The translations under genes and the position numbers were made by a program. The notes under the pieces were generated by a model. The model worked only from the letters and a program-made list of their open reading frames with translations. It searched no databases and had not been told where the DNA came from. Shown in pieces: positions 41,019 to 53,700 of a DNA stretch of 64,000 nt. Source of the stretch: Xylocopa sonorina. Its lineage: Eukaryota > Arthropoda > Insecta > Hymenoptera > Apidae. The stretch is from positions 744,001-808,000 of the forward strand of contig NW_027490215.1 of assembly GCF_050948175.1 (NCBI RefSeq), given 5' to 3'. Within the stretch, counting starts at the first letter, position 1. Each line of letters opens with the position of its first letter.

Positions 41019-44000
41019 TTGCTAGGAAATAGCGTTCGCAGATGTCTACGTATCGAAGCAAAAGAGTTCTAACACTTCTTAAAACGAGATATCGAATCTC
41101 ATTTCTATGTTTCACGATAAGATATAATATTCATTGTGGATTGTTATGTATACCTCGTATTCACCTCAAAAGAATGTAAATGCGACACTTCCTTGCTAGG
41201 AAATAGCGTTTGCAGATTTCTGCGTATCGTAGCATTAGATTTCTGTTGCATCTCAAAACGCGATATCGCATTACATTTCTATGTTTCATGATAAGATATA
41301 ATATTTATTGCGAAGTGTCACGTATACATCGCATACACTTCAAATGAATGTAAATGCGACACTTCCTTGCTAGGAAGTAGCGTTTGCAGATGTCTACGTA
41401 TCGAAGCAATAGAGTTCTAATGCTTCTTGAAATGGGATATCGAATCTCATTACTGTGTTTCATCATAAGATATAATATTCATTGCGAAGTTTCATGTATT
41501 CCTCGTATTCATCTCAAATGAACGTAATTGCGACACTTCCTTGCTAGGAAATCGCGTTAGCAGATGTCTACGTATCGAAGCAATAGATTTCTAATGCTTC
41601 TTGAAACGGGATATCGCATCTCATTTCTATGCTTCATGATAAGATATAATATTCATTGCGAAGTTTCATGTATTCCTCGTATTCACTTCAAATGAATGTA
41701 AATGCGACACATCCTTGCTAGGAAATAGAGTTTGCAGATGTCTACGTATCGTAGCAAGCGTGTTATATTGCTTCTTAAAACGAGATATCGCTTCTCACTT
41801 CTATGATTCATGACAACATATGATATTCATTGCGAAGTGTTATGTATACCTCGCATACACTTCAAATGAATGTAAATGCGACACTTCCTTGCTAGGAAAT
41901 AGCGTTTGCAGATGTCTACGTATCGTAGCAATAGAGTTCTAATGCTTCTTATATCGCAAGATCGAATCTCATATCTATGTTTCACGATAAGATATAATAT
42001 TCATTGTGGAGTGTTATGTATACCTCGTATTCACCTCAAAAGAATGTAAATGCGACACTTCCTTGCTAAGAAATAGCGTTTGCAGATTTCTGCGTATCGT
42101 AGCATTAGATTTCTGTTGCATCTCAAAACGCGATATCGCATTACATTTCTGTGTTTCATGATAAGATATGATATTTATTGCGAAGTGTCACATATACATC
42201 GCATACACTTCAAATGAATGTAAATGCGACACTTCCTTGCTAGGAAATAGCGTTTGCAGATGTCTACGTATCGTGGCAATAGAGTTCTAATGCTTCTTAT
42301 ATCGCAAGATCGAATCTCATATCTATGTTTCACGATAAGATATAATATTCATTGTGGAGTGTTATGTATACCTCGTATTCACCTCAAAAGAATGTAAATG
42401 CAACACTTCCTTGCTAGGAAATGGCGTTTGCAGATTTCTGCGTATCGTAGCATTAGATTTCTGTTGCATCTCAAAACGCAATATCGCATATCATTTCTAT
42501 GTTTGATGACAACATATAATATTCATTGCGAAGTGTTATGTATACCTCGCATACACTTCAAATGAATGTAAATGCGACACTTCCTTGCTAGGAAATAGAG
42601 TTTGCAGATATCTACGTATCGAAGCAAAAAAGTTCTAATGCATCTTACATCGCGATATCGCATTTCATTTCCATGTTTCATGATAATATATAATATACAT
42701 TGTGCAATGTTATTTATACCTCGCATTCACTTCAAAGGAATGTAAATGCGACACTTCCTTCCTAGGAAGTAGCGATTGCAGATGTCTACGTATCGAAGCA
42801 ATAGAGTTCTAATGCTTCTTGAAACGGGATATCGAATCTCATTACTGTGTTTCATGATAAGATATAATATTCATTGCGAAGTTTCATGTATTCCTCGTAT
42901 TCATTTCAAATGAATGTAATTGCGACACTTCCTTGCTAGGAAATAGCGTTAGTAGATGTCTACGTATCGAAGCAACAGAGTTCTAATGCTTCTTGAAACG
43001 GGATATCGCATCTCATTTCTATGCTTCATGATAAGATTAAATATTCATTGCGAAGTTTCATGTATTCCTCGTATTCACTTCAAATGAATGTAAATGCGAC
43101 ACTTCCTTGCTAGGAAATAAAGTTTCCAGATGTCCAGGTATCGAAGCAATAGAGTTCTAATGCTTCTTAAAACTAGATTTCATTTCGACGTTTCATGAGA
43201 AGATATAGTATTTATTGCGGAGTGTCATGTATACCTCGTATTCACTTCAAAAGAATGCAAATGCGACACTTCCTTTCTATTAAATGACGTTCGCAGATAT
43301 CTACGTTTCGCAGCAATAGGGTTCTAATGCTTTTTAAATCGCGATATCGCATCCCGCTTCCATGAATCATGATAAGATATAATACTCATTGCGACTTGTC
43401 ATGTATACCTCGTACTCACTTCGATGGAATGTAAATGCAACACTTCCTTGCTAGGAAATAGCGTTTGCAGATGATTACGTATTGTAGCAGTAGAGTTCTA
43501 ATGCTTCTTAAAACGCGATATCGCAATTCATTTCGATGTTTCATGATGAGATATAATATTCATTGCGAAGTGTCATGTATACCTCGTATTCACTTGAAAG
43601 GAATGTAATTGCGACACTTCCTTCCTACGAAATAGCGTTTGCAGATGTCTGCGTATCGTAGCAATAGATTTCTAACGCTTCTTAAAGCGCGATATCGCTT
43701 CTCATTTCTATGTTTCATGATAAGATATAATATTCATTGCGAAGTATTATGTATTCCTCGCCTACACTTCAAAGGATGTAAATGCGACACTTCCTTGCTA
43801 GGAAATATCGTTTCCAGATGTCTACGTATCGAAGCAATAGAGTTCTAATGCTTCTTAAAACGAGATATCGCATCTCACTTCTATGATTCATGATAAGATA
43901 TAATATTCATTGCGAAGTGTAATGTATACCTCGTATTCACTTCAAAAGAATGTCAATGCGACACTTCCTCGCTAGGAAATAGCGATTGCAGATGTCTCCC

Positions 44001-44198
44001 TATCGATGCAATTGATTTCTAATGCTTCTTAAATCGCGATAACGCACCTCATTTCTATGTTTTGTGATAAGGTATAATATTCAAATTGGAGTGTTGTGTA
44101 CACTTCGTATTCACTTCAAAAGAATGTAAATGCGGCACAACCTTGTTAGGAAATAGTGTTTCCAGATATCTACGTATCGTAGCAATAGAGTTCTAATG
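41019..44198 (+). repeat. 3.18 kb satellite segment, first of a near-identical pair 6100 bp apart
   Basis: The segment repeats at 47119-50298 with a constant offset of 6100 bp. Line-by-line comparison found two substitutions (C41464 versus G47564; C42659 versus G48759) and no indel. It begins near agcgttcgcag and ends where ttctaatgtttctt in copy 1 faces ttctaatgcttctt in copy 2. Inside it, two dimer units of 348 bp follow each other (about 41880-42227 and 42228-42575), marked by atatcgcaagatcgaatc. The unit at about 43150-43180 lacks roughly ten bases in both copies. Confidence 0.95.
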
Positions 44199-47118
44199 TT
44201 TCTTAAAACGATATATAGCATCTTATTTCTATGTTTTAGGATAATATATAATATTCATTGCGGATTGTCATGTATACTACGTATTCACTTCAAAAGAATT
44301 TAAATGCGACACTTCCTTGCTAGGATGTAGCGTTTGCAGATGTCTACGTATCGAAGCAATTGAGTTCTAATGCTTCTTAAAACAAGATATCGCAACTCAT
44401 TTCTATGTTTCATGATGAGATATAATATTCATTGCGAAGTGTCATGTATACCTCGTATTCACTTGAAGGGAATGTAATTGCGACGCATTCTCGCTACGAA
44501 ATAGCGTTTCCAGATATCTACGTATCCTAGCAATAGAGTTCTAATGCCTCTCAAAACGCGATATGGCATCTCATTTCTATGTCTCATGATAAGATATAAT
44601 ATTCACTGCGAAGTGTCATGTATACTTCGTATTCACTTCAAATGAATGTAAATGCGTCTCTTCCTTGCTAGTGAATAGCGTTTGTAGATGTCTACGCATC
44701 GAAGCAATAGAGTTCAAATGCTTCCTATAACGCGATATCGCATCTCATTTCTATGTTTCATGATAAGATATAATATTCATTGCGAAGTGTCATGTATACC
44801 TCGTCTACACTTCAAATGAATGTAAATGCGACACTTCCTTGCTAGGATATAGCGATGGCAGATGTCTACGTATCGAAGCAACAGGGTTCTAATGCTTCTT
44901 AAAACGCGAAATCGCTCCTCATTTCTATGTTTCATAATAAGATATAATATTCATTGTGGAGTGTTATGTATACCTCGTATTTGCTTCAAAAGAATGTAAA
45001 TGCAACACTTCCTTGCTAGGAAATAGCGTCTGCAGATGTCTACGTATCGAAGCAATAGTGTTCCAATGCTTCTCAAAACGCGATATTGCATCTCATTACT
45101 ATGTTTCTTGATAAGATGTAATATTCTTTGCGAAGTGTCATGTATACCTCGCATACATTTCAAATGAATGTAAATGAGACACTTCCTTGAAAAAAAATAG
45201 CGCTTGCAGATGTCTACGTATCGAAGCCGTAGAGTTCTAATGCTTCTCAAATCGCGATATGCTTCTCATTTCTATGTTTCATGATGAGATATAATATACA
45301 TTGTGGTGTGTTATGTGTACCTCGTAATCACTTCAAAAGAATGTAAGTGCAACACTTCCTTGATATTAAATTGCGTTTGCAGATGTCTACGTATCGTAGC
45401 AATAGATTTCTAATGCTTTATAAATCGCGATATCGCATCTCATTTCTATGTTTCATGATGAGATATAACATTCATTGAGGAGTGTTATGTATTCCTCGTA
45501 TTCACTTCAAAAGAATGTAAGTGCAACGCTTCCTTGCTGTTAAATAGCGTTTGCAGATGTCTACGTACCGTAGCAATAGATTGCTAATGCTTTTTAAATC
45601 GCGATATCGCATCTCATTTCTATGTTTCATGATGAGATATAGCATTCATTGTGGAGTGTTATGTGTACCTCGTAATCACTTCAAACGAATGTAAGTGCAA
45701 CACTTCCTTGATATTAAATAGCGTTTGCAGATGTCTACGTATCGTAGCAATAGATTTCTAATGCTTTATAAATCGCGATATCGCATCTCATTCCTATATT
45801 TCATGACAAGATATAATATTCATTGTGGAGTGTTATGTATACATCGTATTCGCTTCAAAAGAATGTAAGTGCGGCTCTTCCTTGCCGTTAAATAGCTTTT
45901 GCAGATGTCTACGTATCGTAGCAACAGAGTTCTAATGCTTCTTACTACACGATATCGCATCTCCTTTCTATGTTTCATGATAAGATATAATATTCATTGC
46001 GAGGTGTCATGTGTACCTCGTATTCTCTTCAAGTGAATGTAAATGCGACACTTCCTTCCTAGAAAATAGCATTTGCAGATTTCTACGAATCGAAACAATT
46101 GAGTTCTAATGCTTCTTAAAACGAGATATCGCATCTCATTTCTATGTTTCATGATAAGATATAATACTCATTCTGGGGTGTCATGTATACTTCGTATTCA
46201 CTTCAAAAGAATGTAAATGCGACACTTCCTTGCTAGGAAGTAGCGTTTGCAGATGTCTACGTATCGAAGCAATAGAGTTCTAATCCTTCTTAAATCGCGA
46301 AATCGCAACTCATTTCTATGATTCATGATAAAATATAATATTCAGTGCGAAGTGTTCTGTATACCTCGCATACGCTTCAAATGAATGTAAATGCGACACT
46401 TTCTTGATAGGAAATAGCGATGGCAGGTGTCTACGTATCGAAGCTACTGAGTTCTAGTGCTCCTTAAAACGTGGTATCGCATCTCATTTCTATGTTTTAC
46501 GATAAGATATAATATTCATTGCGAAGTGTCGTTTATTCCTCGGATTCACTTCAGAAGAATGTAGATGCGACACTTCCTTGCTAGGAAATAGCGTTTGCAG
46601 ATGTCTACGTACCGAAGCAATAGGGTCCTAATGCTTCTTAAATCGTCATATAGCATCTAATTACTATGTTTCATGATAAGATATAATATTCATTGTCGAG
46701 TGTTATGTATACCTCGTATTCACTTCAAAAGATTGTAAATGCGACTCTCCCTTGCTAGGAAATAGCGTTTACAGATGTCTACGTATCATAGAAATGCAGA
46801 TCTAATGCTTCTTAAAACGCGATATAGCATCTCATTTCTATGTTTCATGATAAGATATAATATACATTGCGAAGTGTCATGTATACCTCGCATACGCTTC
46901 AAATGAATGCAAATGCTACAAAAGAATGTAAATGCGACACTTCTTTGCTAGGAAATAGCGTTTCCATATGTCTACGTATCGAAACAATAGAGCTCTAATG
47001 CTTCTTAAAACGAGATGTCGCATCTCACTTCAATGTTTCATGAGAAGATACAATATTCATTGCGAAGTGTCATGTATACCTCGTATTCACTTTAGAAGAA
47101 AGTAAATGCGACACTTCC
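44199..47118 (+). repeat. Diverged satellite between the two 3.18 kb copies, with dimer repeats
   Basis: About 17 monomers. Units with cttgatattaaat and taatgctttataaatcgcg recur 348 bp apart (45411 and 45759), a local dimer pattern. Similar units also occur at about 33440-33570. At about 46901-46935 a unit contains an extra piece of about 20 bp, where aaatgaatgcaaatgctac is followed by aaaagaatgtaaatgcgac. This looks like a misaligned exchange between the two monomer types. The segment 44865-45080 shares rare variants with 2690-2920 (aagcaacagggttc, cgaaatcgctcctc). Confidence 0.85.
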
Positions 47119-50100
47119 ACGCTAGGAAATAGCGTTCGCAGATGTCTACGTATCGAAGCAAAAGAGTTCTAACACTTCTTAAAACGAGATATCGAATCTC
47201 ATTTCTATGTTTCACGATAAGATATAATATTCATTGTGGATTGTTATGTATACCTCGTATTCACCTCAAAAGAATGTAAATGCGACACTTCCTTGCTAGG
47301 AAATAGCGTTTGCAGATTTCTGCGTATCGTAGCATTAGATTTCTGTTGCATCTCAAAACGCGATATCGCATTACATTTCTATGTTTCATGATAAGATATA
47401 ATATTTATTGCGAAGTGTCACGTATACATCGCATACACTTCAAATGAATGTAAATGCGACACTTCCTTGCTAGGAAGTAGCGTTTGCAGATGTCTACGTA
47501 TCGAAGCAATAGAGTTCTAATGCTTCTTGAAATGGGATATCGAATCTCATTACTGTGTTTCATGATAAGATATAATATTCATTGCGAAGTTTCATGTATT
47601 CCTCGTATTCATCTCAAATGAACGTAATTGCGACACTTCCTTGCTAGGAAATCGCGTTAGCAGATGTCTACGTATCGAAGCAATAGATTTCTAATGCTTC
47701 TTGAAACGGGATATCGCATCTCATTTCTATGCTTCATGATAAGATATAATATTCATTGCGAAGTTTCATGTATTCCTCGTATTCACTTCAAATGAATGTA
47801 AATGCGACACATCCTTGCTAGGAAATAGAGTTTGCAGATGTCTACGTATCGTAGCAAGCGTGTTATATTGCTTCTTAAAACGAGATATCGCTTCTCACTT
47901 CTATGATTCATGACAACATATGATATTCATTGCGAAGTGTTATGTATACCTCGCATACACTTCAAATGAATGTAAATGCGACACTTCCTTGCTAGGAAAT
48001 AGCGTTTGCAGATGTCTACGTATCGTAGCAATAGAGTTCTAATGCTTCTTATATCGCAAGATCGAATCTCATATCTATGTTTCACGATAAGATATAATAT
48101 TCATTGTGGAGTGTTATGTATACCTCGTATTCACCTCAAAAGAATGTAAATGCGACACTTCCTTGCTAAGAAATAGCGTTTGCAGATTTCTGCGTATCGT
48201 AGCATTAGATTTCTGTTGCATCTCAAAACGCGATATCGCATTACATTTCTGTGTTTCATGATAAGATATGATATTTATTGCGAAGTGTCACATATACATC
48301 GCATACACTTCAAATGAATGTAAATGCGACACTTCCTTGCTAGGAAATAGCGTTTGCAGATGTCTACGTATCGTGGCAATAGAGTTCTAATGCTTCTTAT
48401 ATCGCAAGATCGAATCTCATATCTATGTTTCACGATAAGATATAATATTCATTGTGGAGTGTTATGTATACCTCGTATTCACCTCAAAAGAATGTAAATG
48501 CAACACTTCCTTGCTAGGAAATGGCGTTTGCAGATTTCTGCGTATCGTAGCATTAGATTTCTGTTGCATCTCAAAACGCAATATCGCATATCATTTCTAT
48601 GTTTGATGACAACATATAATATTCATTGCGAAGTGTTATGTATACCTCGCATACACTTCAAATGAATGTAAATGCGACACTTCCTTGCTAGGAAATAGAG
48701 TTTGCAGATATCTACGTATCGAAGCAAAAAAGTTCTAATGCATCTTACATCGCGATATGGCATTTCATTTCCATGTTTCATGATAATATATAATATACAT
48801 TGTGCAATGTTATTTATACCTCGCATTCACTTCAAAGGAATGTAAATGCGACACTTCCTTCCTAGGAAGTAGCGATTGCAGATGTCTACGTATCGAAGCA
48901 ATAGAGTTCTAATGCTTCTTGAAACGGGATATCGAATCTCATTACTGTGTTTCATGATAAGATATAATATTCATTGCGAAGTTTCATGTATTCCTCGTAT
49001 TCATTTCAAATGAATGTAATTGCGACACTTCCTTGCTAGGAAATAGCGTTAGTAGATGTCTACGTATCGAAGCAACAGAGTTCTAATGCTTCTTGAAACG
49101 GGATATCGCATCTCATTTCTATGCTTCATGATAAGATTAAATATTCATTGCGAAGTTTCATGTATTCCTCGTATTCACTTCAAATGAATGTAAATGCGAC
49201 ACTTCCTTGCTAGGAAATAAAGTTTCCAGATGTCCAGGTATCGAAGCAATAGAGTTCTAATGCTTCTTAAAACTAGATTTCATTTCGACGTTTCATGAGA
49301 AGATATAGTATTTATTGCGGAGTGTCATGTATACCTCGTATTCACTTCAAAAGAATGCAAATGCGACACTTCCTTTCTATTAAATGACGTTCGCAGATAT
49401 CTACGTTTCGCAGCAATAGGGTTCTAATGCTTTTTAAATCGCGATATCGCATCCCGCTTCCATGAATCATGATAAGATATAATACTCATTGCGACTTGTC
49501 ATGTATACCTCGTACTCACTTCGATGGAATGTAAATGCAACACTTCCTTGCTAGGAAATAGCGTTTGCAGATGATTACGTATTGTAGCAGTAGAGTTCTA
49601 ATGCTTCTTAAAACGCGATATCGCAATTCATTTCGATGTTTCATGATGAGATATAATATTCATTGCGAAGTGTCATGTATACCTCGTATTCACTTGAAAG
49701 GAATGTAATTGCGACACTTCCTTCCTACGAAATAGCGTTTGCAGATGTCTGCGTATCGTAGCAATAGATTTCTAACGCTTCTTAAAGCGCGATATCGCTT
49801 CTCATTTCTATGTTTCATGATAAGATATAATATTCATTGCGAAGTATTATGTATTCCTCGCCTACACTTCAAAGGATGTAAATGCGACACTTCCTTGCTA
49901 GGAAATATCGTTTCCAGATGTCTACGTATCGAAGCAATAGAGTTCTAATGCTTCTTAAAACGAGATATCGCATCTCACTTCTATGATTCATGATAAGATA
50001 TAATATTCATTGCGAAGTGTAATGTATACCTCGTATTCACTTCAAAAGAATGTCAATGCGACACTTCCTCGCTAGGAAATAGCGATTGCAGATGTCTCCC

Positions 50101-50298
50101 TATCGATGCAATTGATTTCTAATGCTTCTTAAATCGCGATAACGCACCTCATTTCTATGTTTTGTGATAAGGTATAATATTCAAATTGGAGTGTTGTGTA
50201 CACTTCGTATTCACTTCAAAAGAATGTAAATGCGGCACAACCTTGTTAGGAAATAGTGTTTCCAGATATCTACGTATCGTAGCAATAGAGTTCTAATG
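47119..50298 (+). repeat. 3.18 kb satellite segment, second of a near-identical pair
   Basis: This is the copy of 41019-44198 at an offset of 6100 bp, with only two substitutions noticed. The following sequence (about 50430-50780) again resembles the interior of the pair (41730-42080, offset about 8702 bp), so a third, partial copy abuts it. Confidence 0.95.
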
Positions 50299-50779
50299 CT
50301 TCTTAAAACTAGATGTCGCATTTCATTTCGACGTTTCATGAGAAGATATAGTATTTATTGCGAAGTTTCATGTATTCCTCGTATTTACTTCAAATGAATG
50401 TAAATGCGACACTTCCTTGCTAGGAAATAGAGTTTGCAGATGTCTACGTATCGTAGCAAGCGTGTTATATTGCTCTTAAAACGAAATATCGCTTCTCATT
50501 TCTATGATTCATGACAACATATAATATTCATTGCGAAGTGTTATGTATACCTCGCATACACTTCAAATGAATGTAAATGCGACACTTCCTTGCTAGGAAA
50601 TAGCGTTTGCAGATGTCTACGTATCGTAGCAATAGAGTTCTAATGCTTCTTATATCGCAAGATCGAATCTCATATCTATGTTTCACGATAAGATATAATA
50701 TTCATTGTGGAGTGTTATGTATACCTCGTATTCACCTCAAAAGAATGTAAATGCAACACTTCCTTGCTAGGAAATAGCG

Positions 50780-53700
50780 TTTGCAGATGTCTACGTATCG
50801 GAGCAATAGATTTCAAATACATCTTAAATCGCGTTGTCGCATCTCATGACTATGTTTCATGATAAGATATAATATTCACTGCGAAGTGTCATGTATACCT
50901 CGTATTCACTTCAAGAGAATGTAAATGCTACACTTCCTTGCTAGGAAATAGCGTTTGCAGATGTCTCCGTATCGAAGCAATAGTGTTCTAATGCTTCTTA
51001 AATCGAGATGTCGCATCTCATTTGTATGTTTCATGATAAGATATAATATTCATTGCGAAGTGTCATGTATACTTCGTATTCACATCAAAAGAATGTAAAT
51101 GCGACTCTTCCTTGCTAGGAAATATCGTTTCCAGTTATCTACGTATCGTAGCAATAGAGTACTAATGCTTCTTAAAAGGCGATATCGCATCCCATTTGTA
51201 TGTTACATGATAAGATATAATATTCATTGCGAAGTGTCATGTATACCTCGTATCCACATCAAAGGAATGTAAATGCGACACTTCCTTGCTAGGAAATAGC
51301 GTTTGCAGATGTCTACGTATCGTAGCATTAGAATTCTTATATTTCCCAAAACGCGATATCGCATCTCATTTCTATATTTCATGATAAGATATAATATTCA
51401 TTGCGAAGTGTCACTTATATCTCACATACACTAAAAAAGAAAGTAAATGCGACACTTCCTTGCTAGGAAATAGGGTTCGCAGATGTCTACGTATCGAAGC
51501 AATAGAGTTCTAATGCTTCTTAAAACTTGATATCGCATCTCATTTCTATGTTTCACAGTAAGATATAATATTCATTGCGAAGTGTCATGTATACCTTGTA
51601 TCCACTTCAAAGGAATGTAAATGCGACACTTCCTTGCTAGGAAATAGCGTTTGCAGATGCCTACGTATCGGAGCAATAGATTTCAAATGCTTCTTAAATC
51701 GCGATGTCGCATCTCATGACTATGTTTCATGATAAGATATAATATTCACTGCGAAGTGTCATGTATACCTCGTATTCACTTCAAGAGAATGTAAATGCTA
51801 CACTTCCTTGCTAGGAAATAGCGTTTGCAGATGTCTCCGTATCGAAGCAATAGAGTTCTAATGCTTCTTAAAACGAGATGTCGTATCTCATTTGTATGTT
51901 TCATGATAAGATATAATATTCATTGCGAAGTGTCATGTATACTTCGTATTCACATCAAAAGAATGTAAATGCGACTCTTCCTTGCTAGGAAATATCGTTT
52001 CCAGATATCTACGTATCGTAGCAATAGAGTACTAATGCTTCTTAAAAGGCGATATCGCATCCCATTTGTATGTTACATGATAAGATATAATATTCATTGC
52101 GAAGTATCATGTATACCTCGTATTCACTTCAAAAGAATGTAAATGCGACACTTCCTTGCTAGGAAATAGCGTCTGCAGATGTCTACGTATCCTAGCAATA
52201 GGGTTCGAATGCTTCTTAAAACGAGATATAGCATCTCATTTCTATGTTTCATTATAAGATATAATATTCATTGCGAGGTGTCATGTATACCTTGCATACA
52301 CTTCAAATGAATGTAAATGCTACACTTCCTTGCTAGGAAATAGCGTCTACAGATGTCTACGTATCGAAGCAATAGAGTTCCAATGCTCCTTAGAACGCGA
52401 TATCGCATCTCATTTCTATGTTTCATGATAAGATATAATATTCATTGCGAAGTGTCATGTGTACCTCGTATTCCATTCAAAAGAATGTAAATACGACACT
52501 TCCTTGCTAGAAGTTGCTTCTGCACATGTCTACGTATGGAAGCAATAGAGTTCTAATGCTTCATAAATCGCGATATCGCATCTCATTTCTATCTTTCATG
52601 ATAAGATATAATATTCAATGTGCAGTGTTATGTATACCTCCTATTCACTTCAAAAGAAAGTAAGTGCGACTCTTCCTTGCTAGGAAATGGCGTTTGCAGA
52701 CGTCTACGTATCGAAGCAATGGAGTTCTAATGCTTCTTATAACGCGACATCGCATCTCATTTCTATGTTTCACGATAAGATATAATATTTAATGTGGAGT
52801 GTTATGTATACCTCGTATTCACTTCAAAAAAATGTAAATGCGACACTTCCTTGCTAGGAAATAGCGTTTGTAGATGTCTACGTATCGAAGCAATAGAGTT
52901 CTAATGATTCTTAAAACTTGATATCGCATCTCATTTCTATGTTTCACAGTAAGATATAATATTCATTGCGAAGTGTCATGTATACCTCGTATCCACTTCA
53001 AAGGAATGTAAATGCGACACTTCCTTGCTAGGAAATAGCGTTTGCAGATGTCTACGTATCGTAGCATTAGAATTATTATATTTCCCAAAACGCGATATCG
53101 CATCTCATTTCTATATTTCATGATAAGATATAATATTCATTGCGAAGTGTCACTTATATCTCACATACACTAAAAAAGAAAGTAAATGCGACACTTCCTT
53201 GCTAGGAAATAGCGTTCGCAGATGTCTACGTATCGAAGCAATAGAGTTCTAATGCTTCTTAAAAATTGATATCGCATCTCATTTCTATGTTTCACAGTAA
53301 GATATAATATTCATTGCGAAGTGTCATGTATACCTCGTATCCACTTCAAAGGAATGTAAATGCGACACTTCCTTGCTAGGAAATAGCGTTTGCAGATGTC
53401 TACGTATCGTAGCATTAGAATTCTTATATTTCCCAAAACACGATATCGCATCTCATTTCTATATTTCATGATAAGATATAATATTCATACCGAAGTGTCA
53501 CTTATATCTCACATACACTAAAAAAGAAAGTAAATGCGACACATCCTTGCTAGGAAATAGCGTTCGCAGATGTCTACGTATCGAAGCAACAGAGTTCTAA
53601 TGTTTCTTAAAACGCGACATCGCATCTCATTTCTATGTTTCATGATAAGATATAACATTCATTGCGAATTGTCATGTATACCTCGTATTCACTTCAAAAG

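Noticed and set aside
41580..49110. Possible CENP-B box in units with cttcttgaaacggg
   Set aside because: The spacing between TTC and CGGG is six bases, where the known box needs eight, and the essential G after TTC is missing.
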